Source of the DNA: Parapusillimonas granuli
GTDB taxonomy: Bacteria; Pseudomonadota; Gammaproteobacteria; Burkholderiales; Burkholderiaceae_B
Assembly (NCBI RefSeq): GCF_013416525.1
Contig: NZ_JACCEM010000007.1
Location: forward strand, 124,001 to 188,000
DNA length: 64,000 nucleotides
Direction: 5' to 3'
Shown here: positions 35,263 through 46,821 of the stretch, one piece after another
Numbering within the stretch: position 1 is the first letter of the stretch
Layout: the number at the start of each line of letters is the position of its first letter
The notes under the pieces: generated by a model
Told to the model about the DNA's origin: nothing
The model's database searches: none
The model's input: the letters and a program-made list of their open reading frames with translations, nothing else
Program-made: the position numbers and the translations under genes

Positions 35263-36021
35263 ATGCGCATACTGGTATCCAACGATGACGGCTACAATGC
35301 CCCGGGCCTGGAAGCGTTGGTGCAATCCCTGAAAGGGCTGGGCGAGCTCACCGTGGTGGCTCCGGAAACGAACTGCAGCGGCGCGTCCAATTCGCTCACG
35401 CTCAATCGGCCGCTGTCCGTCAGGCAGGCGTCCAACGGCTTCTATTATGTCAATGGCACGCCGTCCGATTGCGTGCACATCGCGCTCACCGGCCTGCTCG
35501 ATTTTCGCCCCGATCTCGTCGTCTCGGGCATCAACAACGGCGCCAACATGGGCGAAGACACGCTTTACTCCGGCACCGTCGCGGCGGCCACCGAAGCCTA
35601 TCTGTTCGGCATACCGGCCATCGCCTTCTCGCTGGTCAAGCGGGGCTGGGAACACCTCGACACCGCCGCGCGCATCGCCCGCCAAATAGTCGAACGCCAC
35701 GCCGAGAACCCGCTGGTGGGCCATGTGCTGCTCAATGTCAACATCCCCGCCGTCCGCTACGACGCCCTGCAGGGCATACACGTTACCCGCCTGGGCAAGC
35801 GCCATCCTTCGGAACCGGTCGTGAAAAGCAGCACGCCCTACGGCGATACGGTGTATTGGATAGGCCCGGTGGGCAGCGTCTCCGACTCCGCCGCCGACAC
35901 CGATTTCGGCGCCATCGAACAGAACGCCGTGTCCGTGACGCCCCTGCGCTTCGATCTTACCCACTACGAGCAACTGCCACAGTTCCGTGAATGGGCGGGG
36001 CCGCTATGCGTAAGCCGGTAA
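35263..36021 (+). CDS. surE: 5'/3'-nucleotidase SurE
   Basis: This 252-residue phosphatase removes phosphate from nucleoside monophosphates and is important for stationary-phase survival. Metal ligands Asp8 and Asp9 ([10 protein letters not shown]), Ser in [11 protein letters not shown] and Asn in [19 protein letters not shown] are present. Start ATG 35263 follows GGAAGG. Its end overlaps pcm by 16 nt, so surE-pcm-nlpD form one operon. A TACAAT -10-like element lies at 35225-35230 but with no good -35. Confidence 0.97.
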   Translation: MRILVSNDDGYNAPGLEALVQSLKGLGELTVVAPETNCSGASNSLTLNRPLSVRQASNGFYYVNGTPSDCVHIALTGLLDFRPDLVVSGINNGANMGEDTLYSGTVAAATEAYLFGIPAIAFSLVKRGWEHLDTAARIARQIVERHAENPLVGHVLLNVNIPAVRYDALQGIHVTRLGKRHPSEPVVKSSTPYGDTVYWIGPVGSVSDSAADTDFGAIEQNAVSVTPLRFDLTHYEQLPQFREWAGPLCVSR

Positions 36022-36824
36022 TTCCATTTCCGTTCGCCACCGGCACCAGCAACCGGTTCGGGCGCTCCAGCCTGGGCGGGGGCGTATCGCCCACCAACAG
36101 CAATACCCGGGTGTACACGCATGGCGCGCCGGCGCGCGCCGTCGCGCAGGCGGCGCGCGACCCGTCAACAATGGTCAATTTGGGTTTGAACTCCGAGCGC
36201 TCGCGTGGCATGATGATCGAACGCTTGCGCCGGCAGGGCATCCAGGACGAACGTGTGCTGGATGCCATGATGGCCGTGCCCCGGCACCTGTTCGTGGACC
36301 AGGGCCTGGCCAGCCGCGCATACGAAGACGCCGCATTGCCCATAGGCCATGGCCAGACCATTTCCCAGCCCTGGGTCGTCGCCCGCATGATTTCCGTGGT
36401 GTGCGAAAATAAGGCGCCCGCCAAGGTGCTGGAAGTCGGCGCCGGCTGCGGCTACCAGGCGGCGGTGCTGGCCCAGTTCATCAAGGAAATCCATGCCGTC
36501 GAGCGCATCCGCGGCCTGTACGACATGGCGCGTGATAATCTCAGGGCATTGAAGCTCTCGTCCCGTGTCCGGCTCGCTTTCGGCAACGGTATGGAAGGTT
36601 TGCCCGGCGTGGCGCCGTTCGATGCCATCATCATCGCTGCCGCCGGTATTAGAATTCCCCAGGCCCTGCTCGAGCAGCTGGCGGTCGGGGGCCGTTTAAT
36701 CGCCCCGGAAGGAACGACGGCGCAGCGTCTGATTCTCATCGAGCGCACCGGTGCATCCAGCTGGCATCGCGCAGAGCTCGAATCAGTGCGTTTCGTGCCG
36801 CTCCTTGCGGGGACCCAGTCTTAA
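36006..36824 (+). CDS. pcm: Protein-L-isoaspartate O-methyltransferase
   Basis: This 272-residue protein is longer than E. coli Pcm (208): an N-terminal basic/Ser-Gly-rich extension of about 60 residues precedes the enzyme. The catalytic part begins near [19 protein letters not shown] and shows [27 protein letters not shown] (substrate loop), [17 protein letters not shown] (SAM motif I) and [10 protein letters not shown]. It repairs isoaspartyl residues in aged proteins with SAM as donor. Start ATG 36006 lies in the surE tail; a downstream Met at the catalytic boundary is possible but lacks a clear ribosome site. Confidence 0.94.
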   Translation: MRKPVIPFPFATGTSNRFGRSSLGGGVSPTNSNTRVYTHGAPARAVAQAARDPSTMVNLGLNSERSRGMMIERLRRQGIQDERVLDAMMAVPRHLFVDQGLASRAYEDAALPIGHGQTISQPWVVARMISVVCENKAPAKVLEVGAGCGYQAAVLAQFIKEIHAVERIRGLYDMARDNLRALKLSSRVRLAFGNGMEGLPGVAPFDAIIIAAAGIRIPQALLEQLAVGGRLIAPEGTTAQRLILIERTGASSWHRAELESVRFVPLLAGTQS

Positions 36825-36841
36825 GCTTTCAGGAGAACCAC

Positions 36842-37636
36842 ATGCAGGCAGGGACGTTTCGGTCAGACGCAACTACGACACTAGAACACCCTAAGCGCAC
36901 GTCTCGTAAATTCATGCTGGCGGCCGTGGTCGCCAGCGCAGTCCTGGCCGGCTGCGCGGGCCGCGGCACGCAGGCCCCGGTTACAGATATGTCGCAGGGC
37001 ACCACCGCCGAGCCCGCCAAGGGCGGCACCTATATCGTCAGGCCGGGCGATACGCTGTACAAGATCGCGCAGGCCCACAACATGGAGCTGGCCGAGCTCA
37101 TCCGCCTGAACAACATCACGGACCCCAGCCAGCTGCGTCCCAACCAGGTGCTGCGTCTGGATTCCTCCACGCCCGCGCCCACGGCGCCGGCCCCGGGGCC
37201 GGCCACGCCGGTGCCCGTCACGCCGGTCAAGCCGGTGGAGCCCGTCAGCACCGTCAGGGCGAACGACGCTTCCCTGATCAGCTGGGCCTGGCCGGCCTCG
37301 GGCAAGATCATCCAGACCTTCAACGCCAACACCAAGGGCATAGACATCGAAGGCAATATCGGCGATCCCGTCCACGCCGCCGCGGACGGCAAGGTCATGT
37401 ACGCCGGCAACGGCGTGCGCGGCCTGGGCAACCTGATCCTGCTGGGCCACAGCAACGGCTTCATCACGGCTTACGCCCACAACCAGTCCCTGCTCGTGAA
37501 AACCGGCGACCAGATCAAGAAGGGCGCCAAGATCGCCGCCATCGGCCAGACCGACACCACCTCGCCGCGGCTGCACTTCGAAATCCGCCGCCGCGGAACG
37601 CCGGTCAACCCCATGTCCTACCTGCCGGCCCGATGA
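36842..37636 (+). CDS. nlpD: NlpD-like lipoprotein, amidase activator (LysM + degenerate LytM)
   Basis: This 264-residue lipoprotein has lipobox LAGC with Cys38, a LysM domain at about 62-107 (YIVRPGDTLYKIAQAHN), a Pro-rich linker (113-140) and a C-terminal LytM domain (about 155-262). The zinc motifs of active M23 enzymes are lost: the HxxxD region reads KGIDIEG and the HxH region reads RLHFEIR, as in E. coli NlpD, which activates AmiC rather than cutting murein itself. AGGAG precedes ATG 36842, giving a long N-region; ATG 36914 would give a conventional signal. It follows pcm by 17 nt and overlaps the exonuclease gene by 4 nt. rpoS, its usual neighbour, is absent. Confidence 0.93.
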   Translation: MQAGTFRSDATTTLEHPKRTSRKFMLAAVVASAVLAGCAGRGTQAPVTDMSQGTTAEPAKGGTYIVRPGDTLYKIAQAHNMELAELIRLNNITDPSQLRPNQVLRLDSSTPAPTAPAPGPATPVPVTPVKPVEPVSTVRANDASLISWAWPASGKIIQTFNANTKGIDIEGNIGDPVHAAADGKVMYAGNGVRGLGNLILLGHSNGFITAYAHNQSLLVKTGDQIKKGAKIAAIGQTDTTSPRLHFEIRRRGTPVNPMSYLPAR

Positions 37637-38409
37637 CGCCCACGCTCGTCTTCGACCTTGAAACCATACCGGACGCCGAAGGGCTGCGCCGGCTACACCC
37701 GGAATGGGGCCCGGGCATGTCCGACACCGACGTCATCGAGGCGGCGCTCGCCGCGCGCCGCGAGACGCACGGCAATGACTTCCTTCCCCTGCACCTGCAC
37801 AAGGTCGCGGTGGTGGGCTGCGTCTTTCGCGACGACAACGGCTTCCGCGTGAAAACCCTGGGCGCGGCCGACGACCCCGAGCCCGCGCTGCTCAACGGCT
37901 TTTTCAAGACCATCGAGCGCTATACGCCCCGGCTCGTGAGCTGGAACGGGTCCGGCTTCGATCTCCCGGTCCTGCACTACCGCAGCCTGATACACGGCGT
38001 GCAGGCGCCGCGCTACTGGGACATGGGCGACGACGACCGCGACTTCAAGTTCAACAATTACATCAGCCGCTACCACAGCCGCCACATCGACCTGATGGAC
38101 TTGCTGGCCAAATACAATGGCCGCGCCAATGCGCCCATGGACGACCTGGCCAAGCTCTGCGGCTTTCCCGGCAAGCTGGGCATGGACGGCGGCCAGGTCT
38201 GGAAGGCCTGGTCGGAGGGGCGGGCGGACGAAGTGCGCGCCTATTGCGAAACCGACGTCGTCAACACCTGGCTGGTGTATTGCCGCTTCCGCTTCATGAA
38301 GGGCGAGCTCGATCACGCCGCCTACGAAGCCGAAGTGCGGCTGGTGCGCGATACGCTGGCGGCCAGCGAGGCGCCGCACTGGAAGGAATACATGGCGGCC
38401 TGGGGCTGA
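37633..38409 (+). CDS. Predicted 3'-5' exonuclease (PolB-like DEDD family)
   Basis: This 258-residue protein belongs to the predicted PolB-type exonuclease family. DEDD motifs: ExoI LVFDLETIPD (Asp8, Glu10), ExoII SWNGSGFDLPVLHYRS and ExoIII YCETDVVNTWLV (Tyr-x3-Asp). HIDLMDLLAKYNGRANAPMDDLAKLCGFPGK is the middle conserved block. It probably degrades single-stranded nucleic acid in the cytoplasm, but no target is known. ATG 37633 overlaps the nlpD stop as ATGA, so it is in the surE operon. Confidence 0.88.
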   Translation: MTPTLVFDLETIPDAEGLRRLHPEWGPGMSDTDVIEAALAARRETHGNDFLPLHLHKVAVVGCVFRDDNGFRVKTLGAADDPEPALLNGFFKTIERYTPRLVSWNGSGFDLPVLHYRSLIHGVQAPRYWDMGDDDRDFKFNNYISRYHSRHIDLMDLLAKYNGRANAPMDDLAKLCGFPGKLGMDGGQVWKAWSEGRADEVRAYCETDVVNTWLVYCRFRFMKGELDHAAYEAEVRLVRDTLAASEAPHWKEYMAAWG

Positions 38410-38529
38410 ACCGCCCGGCGCGTGGCGGCCTTTGAAATCCACTGAAAGAATACGCGGCGCGCATGAAACAAGGCCGAAACGGCCGTGGCGGCACAATGGG
38501 GCCTCCCAACCCAGTGAAAAGGAATACTC

Positions 38530-39183
38530 ATGAAAACCGCCAAATTCTCCGTATCCGCCCTGTTCGCCGCCACCGCGGCCGCGATTGCCTTGAGCGCGGC
38601 CTCGTATGCCGCCACCCCGGGTGCCGGCGACGCGGCCACGCCCGCCGCCCAGGAAAGCGCCACGCCCCGCGCCGACAGGTCCGAATATCGCGGCGAGCAT
38701 CGCTTCCACCGCGACGGCCGCCATCATGGCCCCAGGCACATGAAGCACCGCCATGACGACGCCGGCCTCTGGGTTCCGGGTTATGGCCCGGTCAGCCAGC
38801 GTTTCGTGGACACCCTGAGCCTGACCGAACAGCAAAGCAAGCTGCTGGAGGAAGCCCGGGCCGCCCAGAAGCAGCTGCGCGGCGAGCGCGGCGACGGCAT
38901 GCGCGCCATGTTCAAGGAAAAGCGCGAACAGGTCCAGCAAGGCAAGATCGATCCCCGCGAAGCCTTGAAGCAAGCCGATGCCAGGCACGAGCAGATGCGC
39001 GCGGAACGCCGCCAGATCGACGAGAAGTGGCTGGCGGTCTGGGAGTCCCTGGACAAGACTCAGCAGGACAAGGTCGTGGCCCGCATGAACGAGCGCGCTG
39101 AAAAACTGGCCAGGCGCTTCGAGGAGCGCCAGGACCGCAAGGCGCGTTCCGAAGGCAAGCCGGCGGAAAAAGCCTCGTCCTGA
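38530..39183 (+). CDS. Spy/CpxP-like periplasmic protein, His-rich
   Basis: This 217-residue protein has a signal peptide ending about residue 27 ([10 protein letters not shown]). A His/Arg-rich segment (about 52-76, around [19 protein letters not shown]) follows. The remainder is helical with the LTxxQ motif (LSLTEQQ at about 97-103), a later LDKTQQDK, and a basic C-terminus. Spy and CpxP are envelope-stress chaperones made of such helices, but the repeat is single here and the His stretch suggests metal binding. Start ATG 38530 follows AAAAGGAA. It is a separate unit 120 nt after the exonuclease gene, in front of rlmD. Confidence 0.8.
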   Translation: MKTAKFSVSALFAATAAAIALSAASYAATPGAGDAATPAAQESATPRADRSEYRGEHRFHRDGRHHGPRHMKHRHDDAGLWVPGYGPVSQRFVDTLSLTEQQSKLLEEARAAQKQLRGERGDGMRAMFKEKREQVQQGKIDPREALKQADARHEQMRAERRQIDEKWLAVWESLDKTQQDKVVARMNERAEKLARRFEERQDRKARSEGKPAEKASS

Positions 39184-39275
39184 AGCCTGGAGCCACCGAG
39201 CCGGCCGCGCATCCGGCTCGACTTCGCTTCTTGGGAATGTCAAAATTCGGGGCTGATTTCCTGGATGCACGAATA

Positions 39276-40592
39276 ATGACGTTCGAAGTTCTGAGTATTG
39301 AATCCCTGGACCTCGAGGCGCGTGGTGTCGCGCGCCGCGAGGGCAAGGTCGTTTTTGTCGAGGGCGCCCTGCCGGGAGAGCGCGTGCAGGTCTCCGTGAC
39401 CCGCCGCAAACCCTCTTACGATACCGCCCGGCTGGAAAAAATCCTGAAGCCTTCCGCCCAGCGCGTCCAGCCGCCCTGTCCGCATTTCGGCGTCTGCGGG
39501 GGCTGCGCCATGCAGCACCTGGAGCCCGCCGCGCAAGTCGCGATAAAGCAGCGGGTGCTGGAAGACGCGCTCTGGCACATAGGCCGGCTGCGCCCGGCCC
39601 GCGTGCTGGCTCCCATGCACGGGCCTTCCCTGGGCTACCGCTACCGCGCGCGCCTGTCCGTGCGCGTGGTCCGCAAGAAGGGCGGGGTGCTGGTGGGCTT
39701 TCGCGAGCGGCGCGGCAGCTATGTCGCCGATATGCGCGAATGCAAGGTCCTTCCTCCGCACGTGTCCGCCATGCTGCTGCCGCTGCGCGCCCTGGTCGCC
39801 TCCCTGGCGCAGCCCGACCGCATCCCGCAGATCGAGGTCGCGGTCGGCGACCGGACGACGGCATTGCTGTTGCGCCACATGGAGGCCTTGACGGCGAACG
39901 ACATCGCGTTGCTGCGCGAGTTCGCCGCGCATCATGGCGTGACGTGGTGGCTGCAGCCCAAGGGCCCGGAAACCGCGCACCCGCTGGACGCCGTCGACGC
40001 GGACGGGCTCGCTTACGCGCTGCCGGAATTCGGCCTGCGCATGCCGTACCGGCCCACGGATTTCACGCAGGTGAACCATGCCATCAATCGGGTGCTGATT
40101 TCCAGGGCCCTGTCGCTGCTGGAGGTGGCGCCGGAGCACCGGGTGGCGGATCTGTTCTGCGGCTTGGGGAATTTCACGCTGCCGCTGGCGACCCGCGCGG
40201 CGCAGGTCGTGGGCGTGGAGGGAAGCCCGACGCTGACGGCGCGGGCGCTGGAGGCGGCGCGGCAGCATGGGCTGGATTCGAAGACGTCGTTTTCGACTTT
40301 GAATCTGTTCGAGGTGGACGCCGGCTGGCTGCGGAAACTGGGGCATTTCGATCGCATGCTGATCGATCCGCCCAGGGAAGGCGCCGAGGCGGTGTCGCGG
40401 GCCCTGGCTGCGCTGGACGCCGGCGAGCGGCCGGAACGGATGGTGTATGTGTCCTGCAACCCGGCGACGCTGGCGCGCGATGCGGGCATCCTGGTCCATG
40501 AGGGCGGCTATCGGCTGGATGCGGCGGGGGTGATCAACATGTTCCCGCACACCGGCCATGTGGAGTCGATCGCGGTCTTTGCCCGGGTGTGA
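39276..40592 (+). CDS. rlmD: 23S rRNA (uracil-1939-C5)-methyltransferase RlmD
   Basis: This protein of about 438 residues has an N-terminal TRAM domain (about 1-60), an iron-sulfur cluster motif [10 protein letters not shown] plus a fourth Cys in MRECKVL, and a C-terminal methyltransferase domain (about 270-438). SAM motifs [16 protein letters not shown] and [15 protein letters not shown], and the catalytic [13 protein letters not shown] with the nucleophile Cys, are present. I choose ATG 39276; earlier in-frame starts at 39231 and 39237 would add 13-15 residues of unclear value. A GC-rich hairpin separates it from convergent argH. Confidence 0.93.
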   Translation: MTFEVLSIESLDLEARGVARREGKVVFVEGALPGERVQVSVTRRKPSYDTARLEKILKPSAQRVQPPCPHFGVCGGCAMQHLEPAAQVAIKQRVLEDALWHIGRLRPARVLAPMHGPSLGYRYRARLSVRVVRKKGGVLVGFRERRGSYVADMRECKVLPPHVSAMLLPLRALVASLAQPDRIPQIEVAVGDRTTALLLRHMEALTANDIALLREFAAHHGVTWWLQPKGPETAHPLDAVDADGLAYALPEFGLRMPYRPTDFTQVNHAINRVLISRALSLLEVAPEHRVADLFCGLGNFTLPLATRAAQVVGVEGSPTLTARALEAARQHGLDSKTSFSTLNLFEVDAGWLRKLGHFDRMLIDPPREGAEAVSRALAALDAGERPERMVYVSCNPATLARDAGILVHEGGYRLDAAGVINMFPHTGHVESIAVFARV

Positions 40593-40619
40593 GGCTTGGG
40601 GCTGGAAGGCCTGCCTGCC

Positions 40620-40642
40620 GCCCGCCGCATTCAGCGGCGGGC
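40620..40642. terminator. GC-rich hairpin between convergent rlmD and argH
   Basis: GCCCGCCGC (40620-40628) and GCGGCGGGC (40634-40642) form a 9-bp stem with an ATTCA loop between two converging genes. No T-tract follows on either strand, so it may be a Rho-assisted or weak intrinsic terminator. Confidence 0.45.
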
Positions 40643-40656
40643 GGGCGTTGGACCGC

Positions 40657-42078
40657 TCAGCCGGCTGTTTCGTCGAGCACGCGCTGCGCTTCTTCTTTCA
40701 CCCGCTCGGGCGCGGTGCCGCCCACGTGCTTGCGGGAAGCGACCGAGCCCTCCAGCGTCAAGACATCGAAGACGTCATCCTCGACCAGGTCATTGATGCC
40801 TTTCAATTCTTCGAGCGTCAGGTCCGCGAGATCGCAGCCCCGTTCATCGCACATGCGGACCACGTGGGCGACCGTTTCATGGGCATCGCGGAAAGGCAGG
40901 CCCTTCTTCACCAGATAGTCGGCCAGATCCGTCGCCGTGGCGAAGCCCTGCAGCGCCGCCGCGCGCATCGCCTCCGATTTGACCCGGATCCCGCCCACCA
41001 GATCCACGAAAATCGTGAGCGTATCGCGTATGGTGTCGGCCGAATCGAACAGGCCTTCCTTGTCTTCCTGGTTGTCCTTGTTGTAGGCCAGCGGCTGGCC
41101 CTTCATCAGCGTCAGCAGCGCGACCAGATGTCCGTTCACCCGGCCCGTCTTGCCGCGCGCGAGTTCGGGGACGTCGGGGTTCTTCTTTTGCGGCATGATC
41201 GAGCTGCCGGTGCAGAAGCGGTCCGCCAGATCGATGAAGCCGACGCGGGGGCTCATCCATAGCACCAGTTCTTCCGACAGGCGCGATATATGCGTCATGA
41301 TCAGCGCCGCGGCGGCGCAGAACTCGATGGCGAAGTCGCGGTCGGACACGGCATCCAGGGAATTGCGGCAGACCCCGTCGAAGCCCAGCGTGCGCGCGAC
41401 GCGCTCGCGGTCGATGGGGTAGGACGTGCCGGCCAGGGCGGCGGCGCCCAGCGGCAGCCGGTTGACGCGCTTGCGGCAGTCGGCAAGGCGTTCGGCGTCG
41501 CGGCCGAACATCTCGGCGTAGGCCAGCAGGTGGTGCCCGAAGGTGACCGGCTGGGCGACCTGAAGATGGGTGAAGCCGGGCAGGATGGTGGCCGCGTGCT
41601 TGAGCGCGAGCTCGGCGAGTTTGCGGCGCAGGTCGCGCAGCAGGCCCAGGCAGACGTCGATTTCATTGCGCAGCCACAGCCGGATGTCGGTGGCCACCTG
41701 GTCGTTGCGCGACCGGCCGGTGTGCAGCCGTTTTCCGGCGTCGCCGATGAGTTCGACGAGGCGCTTCTCGATGTTCAGGTGCACGTCTTCCAGATCGAGC
41801 GACCACATGAAGCCGCCCGCGTCGATTTCTTCGCGGATGCGGCCCATGCCGCGTTCGATGGAGATCCTGTCGCCTTCGGAAATGATGCCGATGGAAGCCA
41901 GCATTTCGGCGTGGGCGAGCGAGCCGTCGATGTCGAAATGGGCCAGGCGCTTGTCGAAGTGCACCGAGGCCGTGTAGCGCTTGACGAGATCGGAGACGGG
42001 TTCGGAAAAACGGGCGGACCAGGCTTGCGATTTGTTGGCAAACTGGTCCTGGAGATCGGGTGCGGAGTTCTTGGTCAT
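40657..42078 (-). CDS. argH: Argininosuccinate lyase
   Basis: This 473-residue enzyme makes arginine and fumarate in the last step of arginine synthesis, as a cytoplasmic tetramer. Signature [12 protein letters not shown] is present, with [33 protein letters not shown] and [16 protein letters not shown]. Length is typical. A TATAAT element lies at 42088-42093 on the minus strand, only about 10 nt before the start codon, and no Shine-Dalgarno sequence is visible, so the mRNA may be nearly leaderless. It is divergent from the MscS-like channel and convergent with rlmD. Confidence 0.97.
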   Translation of the reverse strand: MTKNSAPDLQDQFANKSQAWSARFSEPVSDLVKRYTASVHFDKRLAHFDIDGSLAHAEMLASIGIISEGDRISIERGMGRIREEIDAGGFMWSLDLEDVHLNIEKRLVELIGDAGKRLHTGRSRNDQVATDIRLWLRNEIDVCLGLLRDLRRKLAELALKHAATILPGFTHLQVAQPVTFGHHLLAYAEMFGRDAERLADCRKRVNRLPLGAAALAGTSYPIDRERVARTLGFDGVCRNSLDAVSDRDFAIEFCAAAALIMTHISRLSEELVLWMSPRVGFIDLADRFCTGSSIMPQKKNPDVPELARGKTGRVNGHLVALLTLMKGQPLAYNKDNQEDKEGLFDSADTIRDTLTIFVDLVGGIRVKSEAMRAAALQGFATATDLADYLVKKGLPFRDAHETVAHVVRMCDERGCDLADLTLEELKGINDLVEDDVFDVLTLEGSVASRKHVGGTAPERVKEEAQRVLDETAG

Positions 42079-42087
42079 AGTGGCCGG

Positions 42088-42093
42088 ATTATA
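42088..42093 (-). promoter_or_regulatory. Perfect -10 element immediately upstream of argH
   Basis: The minus strand reads TATAAT here. With the usual 6-7 nt to the start point, transcription would begin about 3 nt before the argH ATG. A convincing -35 is not present at 16-18 bp. Confidence 0.5.
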
Positions 42094-42174
42094 AGAGACG
42101 TGTCAGCTACGTTATATTACCCGTTTACCGTGTGAACACGAGGGGCGGCGAAAGCAACGATGCAGGAAGAAACC

Positions 42175-43867
<1,693 letters not shown>

Positions 43868-43879
43868 CGCGTTTCAGCC

Positions 43880-43899
43880 GGCGGCACGCGGGTGCCGCC
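43880..43899. repeat. Hairpin downstream of glnB
   Basis: GGCGGCAC (43880-43887) and GTGCCGCC (43892-43899) form a perfect 8-bp stem with a GCGG loop, 12 nt after the glnB stop. No T-tract follows; it may be a weak terminator or an RNA-stabilising structure before yaeQ. Confidence 0.45.
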
Positions 43900-43934
43900 A
43901 AGACGGACAGAGACGGCACGAAACCAAGACGACA

Positions 43935-44471
43935 ATGGCCCTGCGCGCGACGATATTCAAGCTGGACCTGCATGTGGCCGACATGCAGCGAGGCTATTAC
44001 GGCAGCCATGCGCTGACGCTGGCCCGGCATCCCTCCGAGACCGACGAGCGCATGATGCTCCGGGTGCTCGCCTTCGCGCTGTATGCGGACGAGAACCTGG
44101 CGTTCACGCGCGGCCTGAGCACCACCGACGAGCCTTCGCTCTGGCAGAAGGATTTGACGGGCGAGATCCAGACGTGGATCGATCTGGGCCATCCCGACGA
44201 GCGCCGCTTGCTGCAGGCGGCGGGGAAGTCGCGCCGCGTGGTGGTGTTCTGCTATGGCGGGCACGCCAGCAAGGTGTGGTGGCAGGGGGTGTCGGCCGCG
44301 GCGGAGCGCATACGCGAGCTGGCGGTGTATTCCGTGGATCCGGCCAGCGCCCAGGCGCTGGCGGGGCTCGCGCGGCGCAGCATGAGCCTGCATGCGAGCA
44401 TAGACGAGGGCTCCGTGCTGCTGTCTTCGGACGAGGACAGCGTGAGCGTGGACATGGAAACGTGGCGGTAG
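43935..44471 (+). CDS. yaeQ: YaeQ-family protein
   Basis: This 178-residue cytosolic protein belongs to the YaeQ family, a PD-(D/E)XK nuclease-like fold without proven activity. Markers: MALRATIFKLDLHVADMQRGYY, LTLARHPSETDERMMLRVLAFAL, EPSLWQKDLTGEIQTWIDLGHPDERRL and VVVFCYGG. The core D/E and K residues of the fold are present in the DLTGEIQTWIDLG block. It is a short gene with AGACG upstream and converges on ubiC 34 nt away. E. coli YaeQ was first linked to RfaH suppression, but the role is unclear. Confidence 0.92.
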   Translation: MALRATIFKLDLHVADMQRGYYGSHALTLARHPSETDERMMLRVLAFALYADENLAFTRGLSTTDEPSLWQKDLTGEIQTWIDLGHPDERRLLQAAGKSRRVVVFCYGGHASKVWWQGVSAAAERIRELAVYSVDPASAQALAGLARRSMSLHASIDEGSVLLSSDEDSVSVDMETWR

Positions 44472-44505
44472 CCGGGTGACGGCGGCCTTCCCGGGGTGAC
44501 GCTTT

Positions 44506-45090
44506 TCAGGGCTGCTTGCGCGGCTGCCCGCTGCGCGCCGCCAGGCTCCAGAAATCGGGAAGAAAACATTCGGCCACGAGCAAAGGCTGGCCATGGCGCC
44601 AGAAGGCCGAACAGCGCGCGGCCAGATGCTGCGGGGCGGGGCATAGCGGGCCGAGAATGCGCTGGCCCGTCTTGTACAGCGGGTTGTGCAGGCCGGGCCG
44701 GCACGCCAGAAACGGAGAGCGCGTGATTTCGGAACTGTGGTAGAGCATGTCCGCCAAAGGGCGCGTGCGCAGGCGGCGCATGCCTTGCCATAGGCCGTGA
44801 GAAGCCGCCAGAGGCGTAAAGCTGCGGGCGTAGACGCTGTCCACGCCATCGATCGACATGATGATCTCGCGCACCCAGATCGGGCTTCGGGGCGCCAGGC
44901 CCAGCATCCAGGCCTCCGACGGCAGCAGGCCGTCGGGGTGCTCGGCCGCGACACGCAGCCGCACCTGGCCGATGCGGCGCAGGCCGGCGGTCAGCGCGCC
45001 GGGACGAAACAGCCAGTATTTTTGCAGGCGGCTGAACGACGGCGCGGGCCGTGCCAGCCAATCAGAATCATGAGGCGGGTGCAATTCCAT
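44506..45090 (-). CDS. ubiC: Chorismate--pyruvate lyase
   Basis: This 194-residue enzyme (202 if ATG 45114 is used) makes 4-hydroxybenzoate from chorismate at the start of ubiquinone synthesis. The fold is recognised by the pattern of UbiC: SLTAGL-type start ([13 protein letters not shown]), [12 protein letters not shown] with the conserved Arg, [30 protein letters not shown] and [12 protein letters not shown] with the active Glu. ubiA is not adjacent. The start is uncertain because neither ATG has a good ribosome site. It is divergent from a pseudouridine synthase across about 36 bp and convergent with yaeQ. Confidence 0.85.
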   Translation of the reverse strand: MELHPPHDSDWLARPAPSFSRLQKYWLFRPGALTAGLRRIGQVRLRVAAEHPDGLLPSEAWMLGLAPRSPIWVREIIMSIDGVDSVYARSFTPLAASHGLWQGMRRLRTRPLADMLYHSSEITRSPFLACRPGLHNPLYKTGQRILGPLCPAPQHLAARCSAFWRHGQPLLVAECFLPDFWSLAARSGQPRKQP

Positions 45091-45126
45091 AAACGGTATT
45101 ATCGCCAAAGTCATAAAATGCTGTTC

Positions 45127-45861
45127 ATGGAAAAAATACGAATTTCAAAATTGATGGCCGAACAAGGCCTGTGCTCCCGGCGCGAAGCCGACGCCTACAT
45201 AGAGCGCGGCTGGGTCCGCGTCGACGGCGTGGTGGTGTCCGAACTGGGCAGCAAGGCCTGGCCCGGCCAGAAAATCACCCTCGACAAGCAGGCGCGGGCC
45301 CGCCAGACGGCGCGCGTCACCATCTTGCTGAACAAGCCCGTCGGCTATGTCTCGGGCCAGGCCGAGCAGGGGTATCGGCCGGCGGTGTCCCTGATCACCG
45401 CCGCCAACCAGTATCGCGCCGGCAAGGCGACCATGCGTTTCGATCCCGCCCATTTGCGCGGCCTTGCGCCCGCCGGCCGGCTCGACATCGATTCGCAGGG
45501 CCTGCTGGTCTTGACGCAAGACGGGCGCATCGCGCGGCAGCTGATCAGCGACGACTCCGAGATCGAAAAAGAATACCTGGTGCGGGTCACCGGCAAGATC
45601 GCGGGCAACGGCCTGGCCATGCTGAATCACGGGCTGGCCCTCGACGGAGAGCCGCTGCGCCTCGCCGAAGTCAGTTGGCAGAACGAAGACCAGCTGCGCT
45701 TCATACTGCGGGAGGGCAAGAAGCGCCAGATCCGGCGCATGTGCGAGCAAGTGGGCCTCAAGGTGGTGGGCCTGAAGCGGGTGCGCATGGGGCGCATCGT
45801 CCTGGGCGACCTGCCGCCCGGGCAATGGCGCTACCTGAAGGAAGGCGAACGCTTCCTGTAA
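45127..45861 (+). CDS. RsuA/RluF-family pseudouridine synthase
   Basis: This 244-residue rRNA-modifying enzyme begins with an S4-like RNA-binding domain (about 1-60: [22 protein letters not shown]). The catalytic domain has [30 protein letters not shown] (active-site Asp in the RLD motif), EKEYLVRV and [18 protein letters not shown]. Sequence is closest to the RluF/RluB group acting on 23S rRNA; the exact site cannot be assigned. An ATG at 45118 is equally possible. The divergent ubiC start is close, so promoters overlap. Confidence 0.9.
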   Translation: MEKIRISKLMAEQGLCSRREADAYIERGWVRVDGVVVSELGSKAWPGQKITLDKQARARQTARVTILLNKPVGYVSGQAEQGYRPAVSLITAANQYRAGKATMRFDPAHLRGLAPAGRLDIDSQGLLVLTQDGRIARQLISDDSEIEKEYLVRVTGKIAGNGLAMLNHGLALDGEPLRLAEVSWQNEDQLRFILREGKKRQIRRMCEQVGLKVVGLKRVRMGRIVLGDLPPGQWRYLKEGERFL

Positions 45862-45927
45862 GAAGCCGTACGCTTCCCGTGGGTGCGGCGGCTTGCGCTG
45901 AAGGCCGACGGCTCGATGAGCCGCGCG

Positions 45928-46782
45928 TCAAGCGCCTTGCTGCTTGAGCGTGAAGGCGGCCCGGTCATCCAGCTTGAGCCTGTCGCGCAGCCAGGGCAGC
46001 GCCCGGGCCAGTTCGGCATGCAGCGTCCAGGGCGGGTTCAGCACGAACATGCCGCTGCCGTGCAAGCCGAACCCGTCGCCCGCCGGCTTGCGCACCGTCA
46101 GGGACGCATTCAGCCAGGGCGTCTGCAGGCGCTCCAGGGAACGCAGCATGTCGTGCGCTTCGCGGCGCTGAACCAGCGGATACCAGACGATGAAGCAGCC
46201 CGTGGCGAAGCGCTTCAGGCCGTCGTCCAGGGCTTGCAGCGTCCTGCGGTAATCCTTTTTGTCCTCGTAGGACGGATCGATGATGACGATGCCGCGCCGC
46301 GGCTGCGGCGGCAGTTGGCTTTTCAGGCCTTCGAAGCCGTCGGACTCGTATACGGTGGTCTGGCGCATGGCGCTTCGGCCCTGGGATTGCAGATTGCGCC
46401 GCAGCACTTCGGCTTCGGACGGGTGCATCTCGAACAGCCGCAGCCGGTCCTGCGGCCGCAGCGCGCGCAAGGCCAGCCAGGGCGAACCGGGGTAGAAATT
46501 GGCGATGCCGTCGGGGTTGAAGTGTTCCACTTCTTCCAGATAGCGCTCGATCAGCGGCGGCATTGCATCCGCGCCCAGCAGCCGGTCCAGGCCGTCGGCG
46601 AACTCGCCGTTCTTCAGCGCCCATTCGCTGCGCAGATCGTACAGGCCGGCGCCCGCGTGGGTGTCTATGACCCAGTAGGCCGCGTCCTTGCGATTGTAGT
46701 GATCCAGGACGTGCACGAAGATGGAGTGCTTCAGTACGTCGGCATGATTGCCGGCGTGAAACGCGTGTCGGTAGCTGAACAA
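45928..46782 (-). CDS. rlmJ: 23S rRNA (adenine-2030-N6)-methyltransferase RlmJ
   Basis: This 284-residue enzyme methylates A2030 of 23S rRNA. I start at TTG 46782 because AAGGA lies 6 nt before it and it gives MFSYRHAFHAGNHADVLKH, matching E. coli RlmJ (MLSYRHSFHAG); ATG 46797 adds five residues. The SAM region shows VIDTHAGAGLYDL, and the catalytic motif is IIDPSYEDKKDY, a variant of DPPY seen in this family. The C-terminus has GSGMFVLNPPWTL. It follows ugpQ by 39 nt on the same strand. Confidence 0.93.
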   Translation of the reverse strand: MFSYRHAFHAGNHADVLKHSIFVHVLDHYNRKDAAYWVIDTHAGAGLYDLRSEWALKNGEFADGLDRLLGADAMPPLIERYLEEVEHFNPDGIANFYPGSPWLALRALRPQDRLRLFEMHPSEAEVLRRNLQSQGRSAMRQTTVYESDGFEGLKSQLPPQPRRGIVIIDPSYEDKKDYRRTLQALDDGLKRFATGCFIVWYPLVQRREAHDMLRSLERLQTPWLNASLTVRKPAGDGFGLHGSGMFVLNPPWTLHAELARALPWLRDRLKLDDRAAFTLKQQGA

Positions 46783-46821
46783 AAGAATTCCTTGCAAACG
46801 CCTGCGGTCCGGCGCGGTTGA

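Noticed and set aside
45840-45930. Terminator after the pseudouridine synthase gene
   Set aside because: Only a short GAAGC/GCTTC symmetry, no T-tract and weak stem.
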